This document shows, in pieces, positions 1 to 5,208 of a stretch of DNA of 10,196 nt (position 1 is the stretch's first letter; each line of letters starts with the position of its first letter). This DNA is from Candidatus Aenigmatarchaeota archaeon. Its GTDB lineage: Archaea > Aenigmatarchaeota > Aenigmatarchaeia > GW2011-AR5. Under the pieces are notes generated by a model, which saw only the letters and a program-made list of their open reading frames with translations, ran no database searches and was not told the origin of the DNA. The position numbers and the translations under genes are program-made. The stretch is from contig JACPJX010000064.1 in NCBI GenBank assembly GCA_016187365.1, positions 1 through 10,196 on the forward strand, written 5' to 3'.

Positions 1-264
1 CGAGGCGGTTACCACCGTATCGCCGTATTGAAGCTCTCCGGATTCCATGCGCTTTTTCATGAAATATTCGGCACCCCTGTCCTTGAACGAGCCTCCGGGA
101 TTCAAAGTGTCCATCTTTCCCCACAACTCTATCTCAAGGTCATCGGGCCTTATAATGTCGTATAAAATGACAGGCGTCCTGTCTAGATGCCTTTCCATGT
201 ACAGGGCTGCTGCGGGCACCTCTGCCATGTCAAGCCTATCCAATAATCTGACCAATTTTATCAC
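1..264 (-). CDS. PLP-dependent fold-type II enzyme, cysteine/threonine synthase family (5' part)
   Basis: This is the N-terminal 88 residues of a pyridoxal-phosphate enzyme; the rest lies beyond the window. The diagnostic element is NPGGSFKDRGA, about 55-65 residues in. It is the PLP-lysine motif of the cysteine synthase / cystathionine beta-synthase / threonine synthase superfamily, and the lysine should carry the cofactor. The translation ends in DTVVTAS, which normally leads into the SSGN phosphate-binding loop. NPGGS resembles cysteine synthases, while FKDRGA also occurs in threonine synthases, so the substrate cannot be settled from this fragment. The start is taken as GTG at 264: there is an upstream in-frame stop at 291-289 and no in-frame ATG between. 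A TATA-like TAATAATA at 294-287 is 30 bases before the GTG, as expected for a leaderless transcript. It is divergent from the membrane-protein genes at 487. Confidence 0.8.
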   Translation of the reverse strand, partial: MIKLVRLLDRLDMAEVPAAALYMERHLDRTPVILYDIIRPDDLEIELWGKMDTLNPGGSFKDRGAEYFMKKRMESGELQYGDTVVTAS

Positions 265-286
265 TCCATACAGGCATTTTTTTCTG

Positions 287-294
287 TATTATTA
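287..294 (-). promoter_or_regulatory. TATA-like box for the leaderless PLP-enzyme gene
   Basis: TAATAATA on the minus strand begins 30 bases upstream of the GTG start, the spacing seen at other leaderless genes in this window. A stronger box, TTTATATA, lies at 352-345 on the same strand and would give a leader of about 60 bases. Either or both may be used. Confidence 0.4.
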
Positions 295-396
295 GCTTTA
301 ATTTGCAGAAAATACTCTCTTTCTTAGATATCCGGCTGGTTTTTTATATAAATCATCCGGCGCCCGGGCATGATGGGAAGGACGTGGGAAAACTGG

Positions 397-435
397 ATAT
401 ATAAGCTTTTCCGAAAGGCGTAAGCCTTAAATATC
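397..435 (+). promoter_or_regulatory. Candidate promoters and small hairpin upstream of the tandem membrane genes
   Basis: Two TATA-like boxes are visible: ATATATAA near 397-404 and TTAAATAT near 427-434. Between them is a 5-bp hairpin, AAGGC (415-419) / GCCTT (424-428), with a GTAA tetraloop. Because the downstream gene has an SD-like GGGTGG, a leadered transcript is expected, and the second box would give a leader of about 30 bases. The rest of the 265-486 gap shows nothing else I can name. Confidence 0.4.
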
Positions 436-486
436 TGCAATATTCAAGAAGTAACAGTTGCCGGAAAGCGGCCGGGTGGATTGACA

Positions 487-834
487 ATGAATGTTCAAAG
501 AATAGGCGAACTAGCTTTCATCGGATTCGTCATAATAGCCATACTTGCAGGCCTGGCGACATACGCCAGCCCGGATACCAGCTACGGCATAGTCACGGCC
601 GTCATGGTGGTCCTGGGCGCTCTCGTGGGCCTGATAAACATATCGGAAAAGGAGACAATTCCTTTCCTGGTGGCGTCAATAGCCCTTCTGGCGGCCGGGA
701 CCGCAAACTTCGGCTCCCTGGGAGTCCCGGGAAAGGTCATCAGCAACATACTTGACTTCGTGGGCGCCTTTGTGTCGCCTGCAGCCGTGATAGTCGGCCT
801 GAAGGCGATATACTCGATAGGCGCGAAGAAATGA
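487..834 (+). CDS. Small multi-pass membrane protein, first of a tandem paralogous pair
   Basis: 115 residues with no recognised function. There are four hydrophobic stretches at about residues 8-27, 34-52, 58-75 and 84-112, so it should be an integral membrane protein with almost no soluble domain. A short charged loop, NISEKE (51-56), separates the second and third segments. The tail is basic (GAKK). The start is ATG 487, because GGGTGG at 474-479 lies at normal SD distance; TTG at 481 would be too close. The next gene encodes a clear paralogue. The shared block is VLGALVGLINISEKE..FLVASIALL here and VLGLIVGLLNVTEKE..FLVATIALA there. They are separated by only 60 bases and are probably co-transcribed. 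The function is unknown to me. Confidence 0.8.
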   Translation: MNVQRIGELAFIGFVIIAILAGLATYASPDTSYGIVTAVMVVLGALVGLINISEKETIPFLVASIALLAAGTANFGSLGVPGKVISNILDFVGAFVSPAAVIVGLKAIYSIGAKK

Positions 835-841
835 AGGAAAC

Positions 842-861
842 CGGAAGGAAAATTCCTTCCG
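842..861 (+). repeat. Perfect 9-bp hairpin between the two membrane genes
   Basis: CGGAAGGAA (842-850) pairs perfectly with TTCCTTCCG (853-861) across a two-base AA spacer. It lies just past the first gene's stop and before the second gene's SD. It could be an RNA processing or stability element that sets the ratio of the two paralogues. There is no T-tract after it, so it does not look like a terminator. Confidence 0.55.
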
Positions 862-894
862 CAGTCTGTATATCATATTTGGGGTGGATAAAAA

Positions 895-1227
895 ATGAAC
901 ATGGAAACAGCAGGGAAGTGGGTCTTCCTAGCCAGCATCGTAATCGCTGTAATAGCGGGTGCTGTTGCCACTGCGCAATCCTTCGGGGTTGTGGCTGTTC
1001 TGGCAGTGCTGGGATTGATCGTAGGACTTCTGAATGTGACGGAGAAGGAAGCGACGGCTTTCTTGGTAGCAACAATCGCGCTGGCACTTCTGTCTCTCAG
1101 CCTAGGTTCGCTGCTTGAGACGATAGGGCAGCTTGCATCCATAATAACAAACATCGGCGTGGTTGCAGGCACAGCCGGTCTGGTCGTTGCTCTTAAGACG
1201 ATATGGTCGCTGTCTTCAAGCAAGTGA
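895..1227 (+). CDS. Small multi-pass membrane protein, second paralogue
   Basis: 110 residues, paralogous to the preceding gene, with the same layout of hydrophobic segments at about 8-27, 31-47, 55-72 and 80-100. The charged loop NVTEKEA (47-53) matches NISEKET in its neighbour, followed by FLVATIALA. The tail SLSSSK is short and polar. The start is ATG 895, preceded by GGGGTGG at 881-887 at a 7-base spacing, the same SD-like element as the first gene; ATG 901 is an alternative. Conservation is concentrated in segment 2, the charged loop and segment 3, which suggests that block carries the function. No enzymatic motif is visible. A hairpin and T-tract terminator follow. Confidence 0.8.
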   Translation: MNMETAGKWVFLASIVIAVIAGAVATAQSFGVVAVLAVLGLIVGLLNVTEKEATAFLVATIALALLSLSLGSLLETIGQLASIITNIGVVAGTAGLVVALKTIWSLSSSK

Positions 1228-1228
1228 G

Positions 1229-1310
1229 CAGCAACTCTCATGAATTGCTGTCATCTCGATGAACTTCGTTCATCAAGACTTGGAGCGGCTTTTTTCATTT
1301 TTTTATTTTC
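1229..1310 (+). terminator. Hairpins plus T-tracts ending the tandem membrane operon
   Basis: CAGCAA (1229-1234) pairs with TTGCTG (1245-1250). GATGAAC (1258-1264) pairs with GTTCATC (1268-1274) around a TTC loop, with an extra GTC/GAC helix (1250-1252 / 1277-1279) below it. Long T-runs follow at 1290-1295 and 1298-1304. T-runs are the main archaeal termination signal. Confidence 0.6.
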
Positions 1311-1315
1311 AAAAT

Positions 1316-1323
1316 CTATTTAT
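1316..1323 (+). promoter_or_regulatory. TATA-like box of a leaderless gene
   Basis: CTATTTAT begins 30 bases before ATG 1346, and there is no SD sequence before that ATG. The arrangement fits transcription starting at or next to the start codon. Confidence 0.45.
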
Positions 1324-1345
1324 TCTGCCAAGCCAATAGAATCCT

Positions 1346-2086
1346 ATGAACATGTTTCTGGCGGCAGGAGTTGTCGTGGCTGTAATCGTGATCGCCGCGG
1401 CCTTCACATATGCGCCGCAGTTGCCAGGCACCGAAAGCGGCATCTCAAACATGCCCGTGCTAGGCGGAACGGACATAAATGAAACGATTGCTGAGGAGCC
1501 TGCTGAAGAAACGGGAGTCATTGGAACGCCTTCTCAGACAAAAACACCAGAAGCGGCGCCGGCTGACAGCAGGCCGGACCTCGTGCTGGAAAGCATAACC
1601 CTTGACCCGAAGACGCCGCTCGTCAACGAACTCATCACCTTCACTGCGACCCTCAAGAACAATGGCGGCTCTGGTATAGATTCTTTCTCTTTCACACTTT
1701 CGCCGCTTGTCGACCAGGCGTCCATCGTATCCTCGGCATCGGCCGCCTCGCCGTCACTCGCGCCGGGCGACACCACGACCATAAGGCTGCAGGCAAAGAT
1801 CACCGTGCCGGGGCCGGCGAAGGTCAAGTCCACTGTCGACACGTTCAACAACATAAACGAGACGAATGAAACAAACAACCAGCTGGTGGTCCCGTTCCGC
1901 GTCTACACGAAGCAGAGCTGGGCGGGGTGCTCCGGCAACGGGAAGAGCGTATGCGCCGACCTTGTTGATGCCGGCTACTTCACCCAATATCCTAACTGCA
2001 TAAGAAATTCGTTTAAATATTTTCCTGTTATATTCTTCACAAGCGAAAGCTTTATATACTATAAATTACTATATAGTAGTAACTAA
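1346..2086 (+). CDS. Membrane-anchored exported protein with a CARDB domain; 3' end probably altered
   Basis: Residues 4-22 form an uncleaved-looking hydrophobic anchor, followed by an acidic, Pro/Thr-rich linker (about 30-75). A CARDB-type beta-sandwich follows (about 77-187): PDLVLESITLDPKTP..NELITFTATLKNNG..., APGDTTTIRL, and NETNETNNQ near its end. CARDB domains are adhesion or cell-surface modules, so this protein should face the outside. A short Cys-containing tail follows (C195, C203, C218). The last 26 or so residues (NSFKYFPVIFF... to the stop) are AT-rich in base composition and overlap the promoter and operator of the next gene. A neighbouring frame meets TAA at about 1999-2001. 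The natural C-terminus was therefore probably near residue 218-220, and the present end may be a frameshifted run-on. Leaderless start. Confidence 0.65.
   Translation: MNMFLAAGVVVAVIVIAAAFTYAPQLPGTESGISNMPVLGGTDINETIAEEPAEETGVIGTPSQTKTPEAAPADSRPDLVLESITLDPKTPLVNELITFTATLKNNGGSGIDSFSFTLSPLVDQASIVSSASAASPSLAPGDTTTIRLQAKITVPGPAKVKSTVDTFNNINETNETNNQLVVPFRVYTKQSWAGCSGNGKSVCADLVDAGYFTQYPNCIRNSFKYFPVIFFTSESFIYYKLLYSSN
2051..2082 (+). promoter_or_regulatory. TATA box and palindromic operator candidate for the GNAT gene
   Basis: A strong archaeal-type promoter: TTTATATA (2051-2058 region) with a purine-rich BRE (CGAAAG) just before it. An inverted repeat, TTACTA (2066-2071) and TAGTAA (2077-2082), sits 8 bases downstream and covers the predicted transcription start at about 2080. 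A repressor dimer bound there would block initiation. The site lies inside the nominal 3' end of the upstream gene. Confidence 0.5.
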
Positions 2087-2098
2087 TGGGGTGTTATT

Positions 2099-2935
2099 AT
2101 GACGAGGGCAACCGGTTCGGCTGAAGGTAACAGAGTTCTTGATATTCAGAGGCTTTTCGTTGCCGGGGCTCAGGGCGATGAAAGAGCACAGCAGGAATTC
2201 GAGGGGCTTTTTAGAGATGCCCATAAAAATGTTTATCTGCCGTCATTCACGTCAGACGAAAGGGAAAGAGAACCTACGATACGAAAATACCTGAAATGGG
2301 CGGCCCAGGATGAATTGAATGGAACCGAGGAATTCGGCCCAGGACGCCTTCAATATGTTGTTTCTACAAGGGACGGAAGGGCAGCCGGGATGTCATACCA
2401 AAATGTAATTCCCGGAGATAATTTCTCAATAGCATACTTGAATTATTTTGCGGTAAGGCCGGATTTAAGAGGCGCCGGAGAAGGAAGAAGGCTTGCCAGA
2501 GGGGCTGTAAGATTAGCGGCCGGGCAAGCGAAAGAAATAGGAAAGCCTTTAGGATATGTAGTTGCTGAACTGGACAAGCCGACGCCGGCAGACGCAGGAG
2601 CTGGCGGGTTTTATCAGACTTCTTTCGGAATGGGTGCTCCGGTAATGGACGGGGCGGAACTCGCTCCTTACTGGTACCCGGAAGTGTACGGCCAGGAAGC
2701 TGTTCCTCTGGTGTTCGGCATAGCTCCTGTTGACGGCAGCCGCGAAATGAGCCCTGATGATTATGTTGGATTAACAGGCATGGTTCTCGATGATTACGCA
2801 TCCGACCCTGATGTATACAGCGCAGAACAGATAGGTCAAATCAGGGAAAATATCAGAAAGGGCGTTGAAGGCAAAAGAATACAGATAGCGCCTTTCGAAA
2901 CTACGATAAAACTCCAATATCCTGCTTTTTCTTGA
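2099..2935 (+). CDS. GNAT-family N-acetyltransferase-like protein
   Basis: 278 residues. The middle carries the acetyl-CoA-binding motif A of GNAT enzymes: a beta strand YLNYFAVRP (113-121), then R124-G-A-G127-E-G129 matching R/Q-x-x-G-x-G/A, then an arginine-rich helix (to about 146). The preceding strand region (LQYVVSTRDGRAAGMSYQNVIPG) fits the beta-2/beta-3 hairpin of the fold. The acceptor is not predictable. About 45 helical residues precede the fold, and a helical C-terminal region of about 60 residues follows. The start ATG 2099 follows GGGGTG (2088-2093) at SD distance. The gene is noticeably less GC-rich than its neighbours and has its own operator-like palindrome, so it may be a newer arrival; that part is inference. 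Confidence 0.65.
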   Translation: MTRATGSAEGNRVLDIQRLFVAGAQGDERAQQEFEGLFRDAHKNVYLPSFTSDEREREPTIRKYLKWAAQDELNGTEEFGPGRLQYVVSTRDGRAAGMSYQNVIPGDNFSIAYLNYFAVRPDLRGAGEGRRLARGAVRLAAGQAKEIGKPLGYVVAELDKPTPADAGAGGFYQTSFGMGAPVMDGAELAPYWYPEVYGQEAVPLVFGIAPVDGSREMSPDDYVGLTGMVLDDYASDPDVYSAEQIGQIRENIRKGVEGKRIQIAPFETTIKLQYPAFS

Positions 2936-2957
2936 GATAGTGCATTTCCACAAATTT

Positions 2958-2978
2958 CCCACCGAGTGGGTTATTTAT
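2958..2978 (+). terminator. Hairpin with T-rich tail after the GNAT gene
   Basis: CCCAC (2958-2962) pairs with GTGGG (2966-2970) around a CGA loop and is followed by TTATTTAT. It lies 23 bases past the stop. The T-rich tail could alternatively be a TATA element (TTATTTATA) for a transcript toward the zinc-ribbon gene. Confidence 0.4.
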
Positions 2979-3144
2979 ATCCATGTGTCCATATAATTTT
3001 CATGGAAATTCCTGCTTTTATTTTTGAGAAGTTCTTAATGGTCGAAATTCTTAGGAATGCCCCAATAATGTATCGCTGACATGGTTTTGATTGAAATTTG
3101 ATTTTTTATTAAATATTTCCTGTAATAAAATCGAGGTGCTATCC

Positions 3145-3303
3145 ATGCGATTGAGAAATATTTCCACGCCAAAATGCTGCGGAAACAATATGAAACTAAT
3201 GACAGAAGGAATAAGATTTGTAGAAATCGCGTGTAAAAAATGCGGTGATGTAATCTACATGAAAAAGAAAGAAGAATATGTTCCGCAGCTTATCGACGAT
3301 TAA
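3145..3303 (+). CDS. Small zinc-ribbon protein
   Basis: 52 residues. Cysteines at 11-12 (PKCCGNN) and 30/33 (CKKCGD) make a compact two-knuckle zinc ribbon, with basic and acidic tails (MKKKEE, LIDD). Proteins like this usually bind nucleic acid or a larger complex, but no specific role can be read here. An ATG at 3091 is in frame, but the start is placed at 3145. GAGGTG (3133-3138) is a good SD at six bases, and a TATA-like TTTATTAA at 3105-3112 would give a very short leader that contains the SD. The stop at 3301-3303 lies directly against the tRNA-Thr terminator running the other way, so the two units are convergent. Confidence 0.6.
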   Translation: MRLRNISTPKCCGNNMKLMTEGIRFVEIACKKCGDVIYMKKKEEYVPQLIDD

Positions 3304-3310
3304 AAAAGCC
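3302..3310 (-). terminator. T-run terminator of tRNA-Thr
   Basis: On the minus strand, GGCTTTTTTA follows the tRNA 3' end within a few bases. A six-T run is a typical archaeal terminator. Confidence 0.6.
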
Positions 3311-3351
3311 GTAAGAGCCAGCGGGAGGAATTGAACCCCCAACCTTCTGAT

Positions 3352-3449
3352 ATCTTTTATTCATTACCGCAGGTGCGGTTCGCAATATCAGATCTTCGGG
3401 GGAATTCTGTTCAATTCCCCGAGATTGCAAAGAGCTGCGCTCTTCCCAA
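3352..3449 (-). other. 98-base tRNA intron at position 37/38
   Basis: The canonical archaeal intron site. The anticodon stem is adjacent; C32-U33-U34 can pair with AAG (3356-3354) near the intron end, and the 3' bulge reads AU^A. The second bulge and inner helix are weak, so this is a relaxed bulge-helix-bulge at best. Most of the intron is the tandem-hairpin module (3392-3450), plus a third hairpin ACCGC/GCGGT (3366-3379). Removal should need the archaeal tRNA splicing endonuclease and ligase. Confidence 0.8.
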
Positions 3450-3450
3450 T
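3392..3450 (+). repeat. Tandem-hairpin module, copy inside the tRNA intron
   Basis: Hairpin 1: ATC (3392-3394), bulged T, TCGGGG...AATT / AATT...CCCCGA, GAT (3423-3425), with one extra bulged G in the left arm. Hairpin 2: ATTG (3424-3427), a CA/CC internal loop, AAGAGC / GCTCTT, CAAT (3447-3450). The two basal helices share AT at 3424-3425. Orientation is given by the bulge side; the tRNA is transcribed from the other strand. Confidence 0.55.
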
Positions 3451-3464
3451 ACAAGTCAGATGCT

Positions 3465-3493
3465 GTCGGCCACTGCGCCTTTGGCGCGAATGA
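3465..3493 (-). other. 29-base noncanonical tRNA intron in the D arm (22/23)
   Basis: The boundaries are supported by both cloverleaf and splicing motif. The central helix is UGGU (3499-3496) with GCCG (3470-3467). The 5' bulge is AG^U and the 3' bulge AC^A, each three bases, cut after the second. The inner helix is CAUU (3492-3489) with AGUG (3474-3471), capped by GCGCC-AAA-GGCGC. This matches the bulge-helix-bulge consensus apart from a weak outer helix. Confidence 0.8.
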
Positions 3494-3518
3494 CTACCAG
3501 ATTGAGCTACGCTGGCGT

Positions 3519-3600
3519 ATCTTCAGAGAACAAAGTCCTCAAAAACTTGAAAAGTTTTTGGGATGTCAGAAAGCTATGCTTTCTGCACATTCTCTGAGAT
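3519..3600 (+). repeat. Tandem-hairpin module beside tRNA-Thr, with closing helix
   Basis: Hairpin 1: GTCC (3535-3538), bulged T, CAAAAACTT / AAGTTTTTG (3552-3560), GGAT (3561-3564). Hairpin 2: ATGT (3563-3566), CAGAAAGC / GCTTTCTG (3578-3585), bulged C, ACAT (3587-3590). AT at 3563-3564 is shared. An outer helix, ATCT-CAGAGAA with TTCTCTG-AGAT and one bulged T, encloses both, giving a three-way junction. On the minus strand it would be the 5' leader of the tRNA transcript. Confidence 0.65.
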
Positions 3601-3603
3601 CTT

Positions 3604-3624
3604 GAAGGAACTGAGGATTCCTTC
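3604..3624 (-). repeat. 7-bp hairpin in the tRNA-Thr leader
   Basis: GAAGGAA (3604-3610) pairs with TTCCTTC (3618-3624). Together with the neighbouring three-way junction, it fills most of the stretch between the putative tRNA promoter and the tRNA. Confidence 0.5.
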
Positions 3625-3658
3625 ACAGACTTCTTCAACACTAATTAGAACAAGACAC

Positions 3659-3666
3659 TTTAATAT
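3659..3666 (-). promoter_or_regulatory. TATA-like box for the tRNA-Thr unit
   Basis: ATATTAAA on the minus strand overlaps the end of trmY. Initiation about 29 bases on (near 3637) would give the tRNA precursor a structured 5' leader of about 120 bases. I see no TATA-like box at the normal distance for a leaderless tRNA precursor. Confidence 0.4.
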
Positions 3667-3668
3667 GT

Positions 3669-4265
3669 TCACACGCCGCGCCTGTCCATCTCGTTGTGAA
3701 CCAGGACGGGGCAGTGCGAGGCGAAAAGCATGGCAGGGCCGAGGCTGAGCCTGATGTGCGGGATGTTCCTGAAGAATTTCTCCGTCTTTTCAGGCAGACC
3801 TATGTTGTCGCCGAACACGAAGAGCGCGTTCTTTTTCAGCTCAGTTCCCCTTATATCCGCGCCTGATGTGTCAAGGACAAGAACCTGGCTGTTCCGCGAG
3901 CGCTCCCAGACGAGGCGCTCGAAGCTCTTCTTCGCCACCATTATGCCCCTGCGCACTTTCGTTTCCTCGTTCAGCTCCAGGAACGGCGATTTCTGCATGG
4001 CAATCTGTATGTAAGAAGCGATGGAGCGCTCGTCGTATCCGAGGCCCTTTATCTCGTTTGAACTAAAGCTCACGGCCTTCGGCCCGGACGGCGGCCCCTC
4101 CAGAACCGCATGGAATACCACATCTTTCCGGATGCCGCCCGAAACCCATATGGCGTTTGATATGGCGCTGGCGACCACGTTCATGTTTCCCGCGTGGAGC
4201 AGGTCGTTCAGGCTGAATGCCGCATGCGTTGATGCGCGCCTGGCGCGAAGGATGAATTCCCGCAT
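3669..4265 (-). CDS. trmY: tRNA pseudouridine(54)-N1-methyltransferase TrmY
   Basis: 198 residues, the usual length for the family. TrmY uses S-adenosylmethionine to methylate pseudouridine 54 in the T loop of archaeal tRNAs, giving m1-psi54. Family features seen: the N-terminal MREFILRA start, VSGGIRKDVVFHAVLEGPP (42-60), the DERSIA segment (78-83), a strand ending in GADIRG (135-140), the glycine-rich FVFGDNIGLP knot region (149-158), and the C-terminal SHCPVLVHNEMDR block (183-195). These belong to the SPOUT knot that holds the cofactor. The start at ATG 4265 has a TTTTTTAG box 29 bases upstream, so it is probably leaderless. It is divergent from the gene at 4317 and lies directly upstream of tRNA-Thr on the same strand, a sensible neighbour for a tRNA-modifying enzyme. 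Confidence 0.85.
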   Translation of the reverse strand: MREFILRARRASTHAAFSLNDLLHAGNMNVVASAISNAIWVSGGIRKDVVFHAVLEGPPSGPKAVSFSSNEIKGLGYDERSIASYIQIAMQKSPFLELNEETKVRRGIMVAKKSFERLVWERSRNSQVLVLDTSGADIRGTELKKNALFVFGDNIGLPEKTEKFFRNIPHIRLSLGPAMLFASHCPVLVHNEMDRRGV

Positions 4266-4285
4266 ACGAATCTCTTGAAGAATAC

Positions 4286-4294
4286 GCTAAAAAA
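4286..4294. promoter_or_regulatory. Shared AT-rich box between divergent trmY and the 4317 gene
   Basis: GCTAAAAAA is the only AT-rich TATA-like stretch between the two genes. On the minus strand it starts 29 bases before trmY ATG 4265; on the plus strand it starts about 30 bases before ATG 4317. One element may therefore set both leaderless starts. Confidence 0.35.
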
Positions 4295-4316
4295 GGCTTT
4301 GCATCATGAGATACAG

Positions 4317-5177
4317 ATGGGAAATATTGAAGGCTTTGAAAACCTCGTCATATTAGTGAAGAAGGATATGCCCCTCAGGAAGGCCGGGAACACCGGAGAG
4401 ATGTGGAAGAAATTCCTCAGGATAGTTTTTCTCGGAGGCGGCAGGGGCGATGCCGAGATAGATTATATCACCGGACTGCTGAAAAATGAAACCGCTTATG
4501 ATTTCGTCCTGAAGACGCGCGGCGAGATGTGGCAGGAAGCTGTCATGGACAGGCTGGACAAGGCGCTGAAGAAGGAGAAGGACGAAAGGAAGGCATACGC
4601 CATAAATTCCCTGAAGAAGGAGATCTTCAGGGTAACAGCCTCCATAAAAGGCAGCGCAAGATATTTCGAGCGCACAAAGATGGGGCCGGAAACGCTGGGA
4701 AACATGTGCAAGGACAAGGAAAGCACCTGGGAATTCATAGAGGAGCTTGCGGGCGACCAGGACGTGACGAACATAAAATACACGAAAATAATAATATGGC
4801 TGCACTCCGTGGGATACGGGAAGGACTTCTGCCCGCCCAGCAGGCAGGCGAAAGATTTCGTGAACAAGGACCTTGAATTCAGGTACCAGTTCTACGAGGA
4901 CGACAAGTTCTTCATGGAAAAGATGCAGGAATTCGCGCAGAAATTCCCCCGGGCGTCGGTTTACGACGTCAGCAAGGCCGCGTTCTTCTTCCGCACGCTC
5001 AAGAACATGCTTGACACGCGCGGCCCGGAGTACAAAAAATTCACCCCAGGGGCGATGCTCAGCTTCATGAAAAGGAACAAGTTCTCGCTTTCAGACATAA
5101 GCGAGATGCTTTCCGACTTTGACATGAGGGAAAGCCTTCCGGAGCAGCTCCACACATTCATGGCGAGAAGAAAGTGA
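4317..5177 (+). CDS. Conserved-looking helical protein of unknown function
   Basis: 286 residues from ATG 4317. I chose this over TTG 4275 because the TATA-like box lies 30 bases before it and the TTG would start 10 bases from the divergent trmY start. The sequence is mainly charged alpha-helix, with a possible coiled-coil stretch at about residues 70-100 (LDKALKKEKDERKAY). The segment IKYTKIIIWLHSVGYG..FCPP (about 157-180) faintly recalls the helix-loop region of archaeal helix-hairpin-helix DNA glycosylases, with a Lys in the helix and a following Pro. I cannot place the catalytic residues, so this is only a hint. No signal peptide or membrane segment is visible, so it is probably cytoplasmic. 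It ends 31 bases before the deaminase gene. Confidence 0.6.
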   Translation: MGNIEGFENLVILVKKDMPLRKAGNTGEMWKKFLRIVFLGGGRGDAEIDYITGLLKNETAYDFVLKTRGEMWQEAVMDRLDKALKKEKDERKAYAINSLKKEIFRVTASIKGSARYFERTKMGPETLGNMCKDKESTWEFIEELAGDQDVTNIKYTKIIIWLHSVGYGKDFCPPSRQAKDFVNKDLEFRYQFYEDDKFFMEKMQEFAQKFPRASVYDVSKAAFFFRTLKNMLDTRGPEYKKFTPGAMLSFMKRNKFSLSDISEMLSDFDMRESLPEQLHTFMARRK

Positions 5178-5208
5178 ATTAATAAATTTAATATACCCAT
5201 CAATTATA

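Larger units (their letters stand above)
3316..3516 (-). tRNA. tRNA-Thr(UGU) interrupted by two introns
   Basis: Removing 3465-3493 and 3352-3449 leaves a complete cloverleaf. Acceptor GCCAGCG (3516-3510) pairs with CGCUGGC (3323-3317). D stem is GCUC/GAGC. Anticodon stem UCUGA (3460-3456) pairs with UCAGA (3350-3346). The loop is CU-UGU-AA with anticodon UGU (3453-3451). T stem GGGGG/CCUCC (one G-U pair) closes the UUCAAUU loop. The discriminator base is U (3316), as commonly found in archaeal tRNA-Thr. CCA is not encoded. One intron splits the D stem (between positions 22 and 23) and one lies at the canonical 37/38 site. A structured leader and trmY lie upstream on the same strand. The amino-acid identity is secure; exact splice sites are inferred from the cloverleaf. 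Confidence 0.9.

Noticed and set aside
3331..3597. Plus-strand open frames across the tRNA-Thr locus
   Set aside because: They lie antisense to the tRNA, its introns and its leader; the translation has no coherent features.
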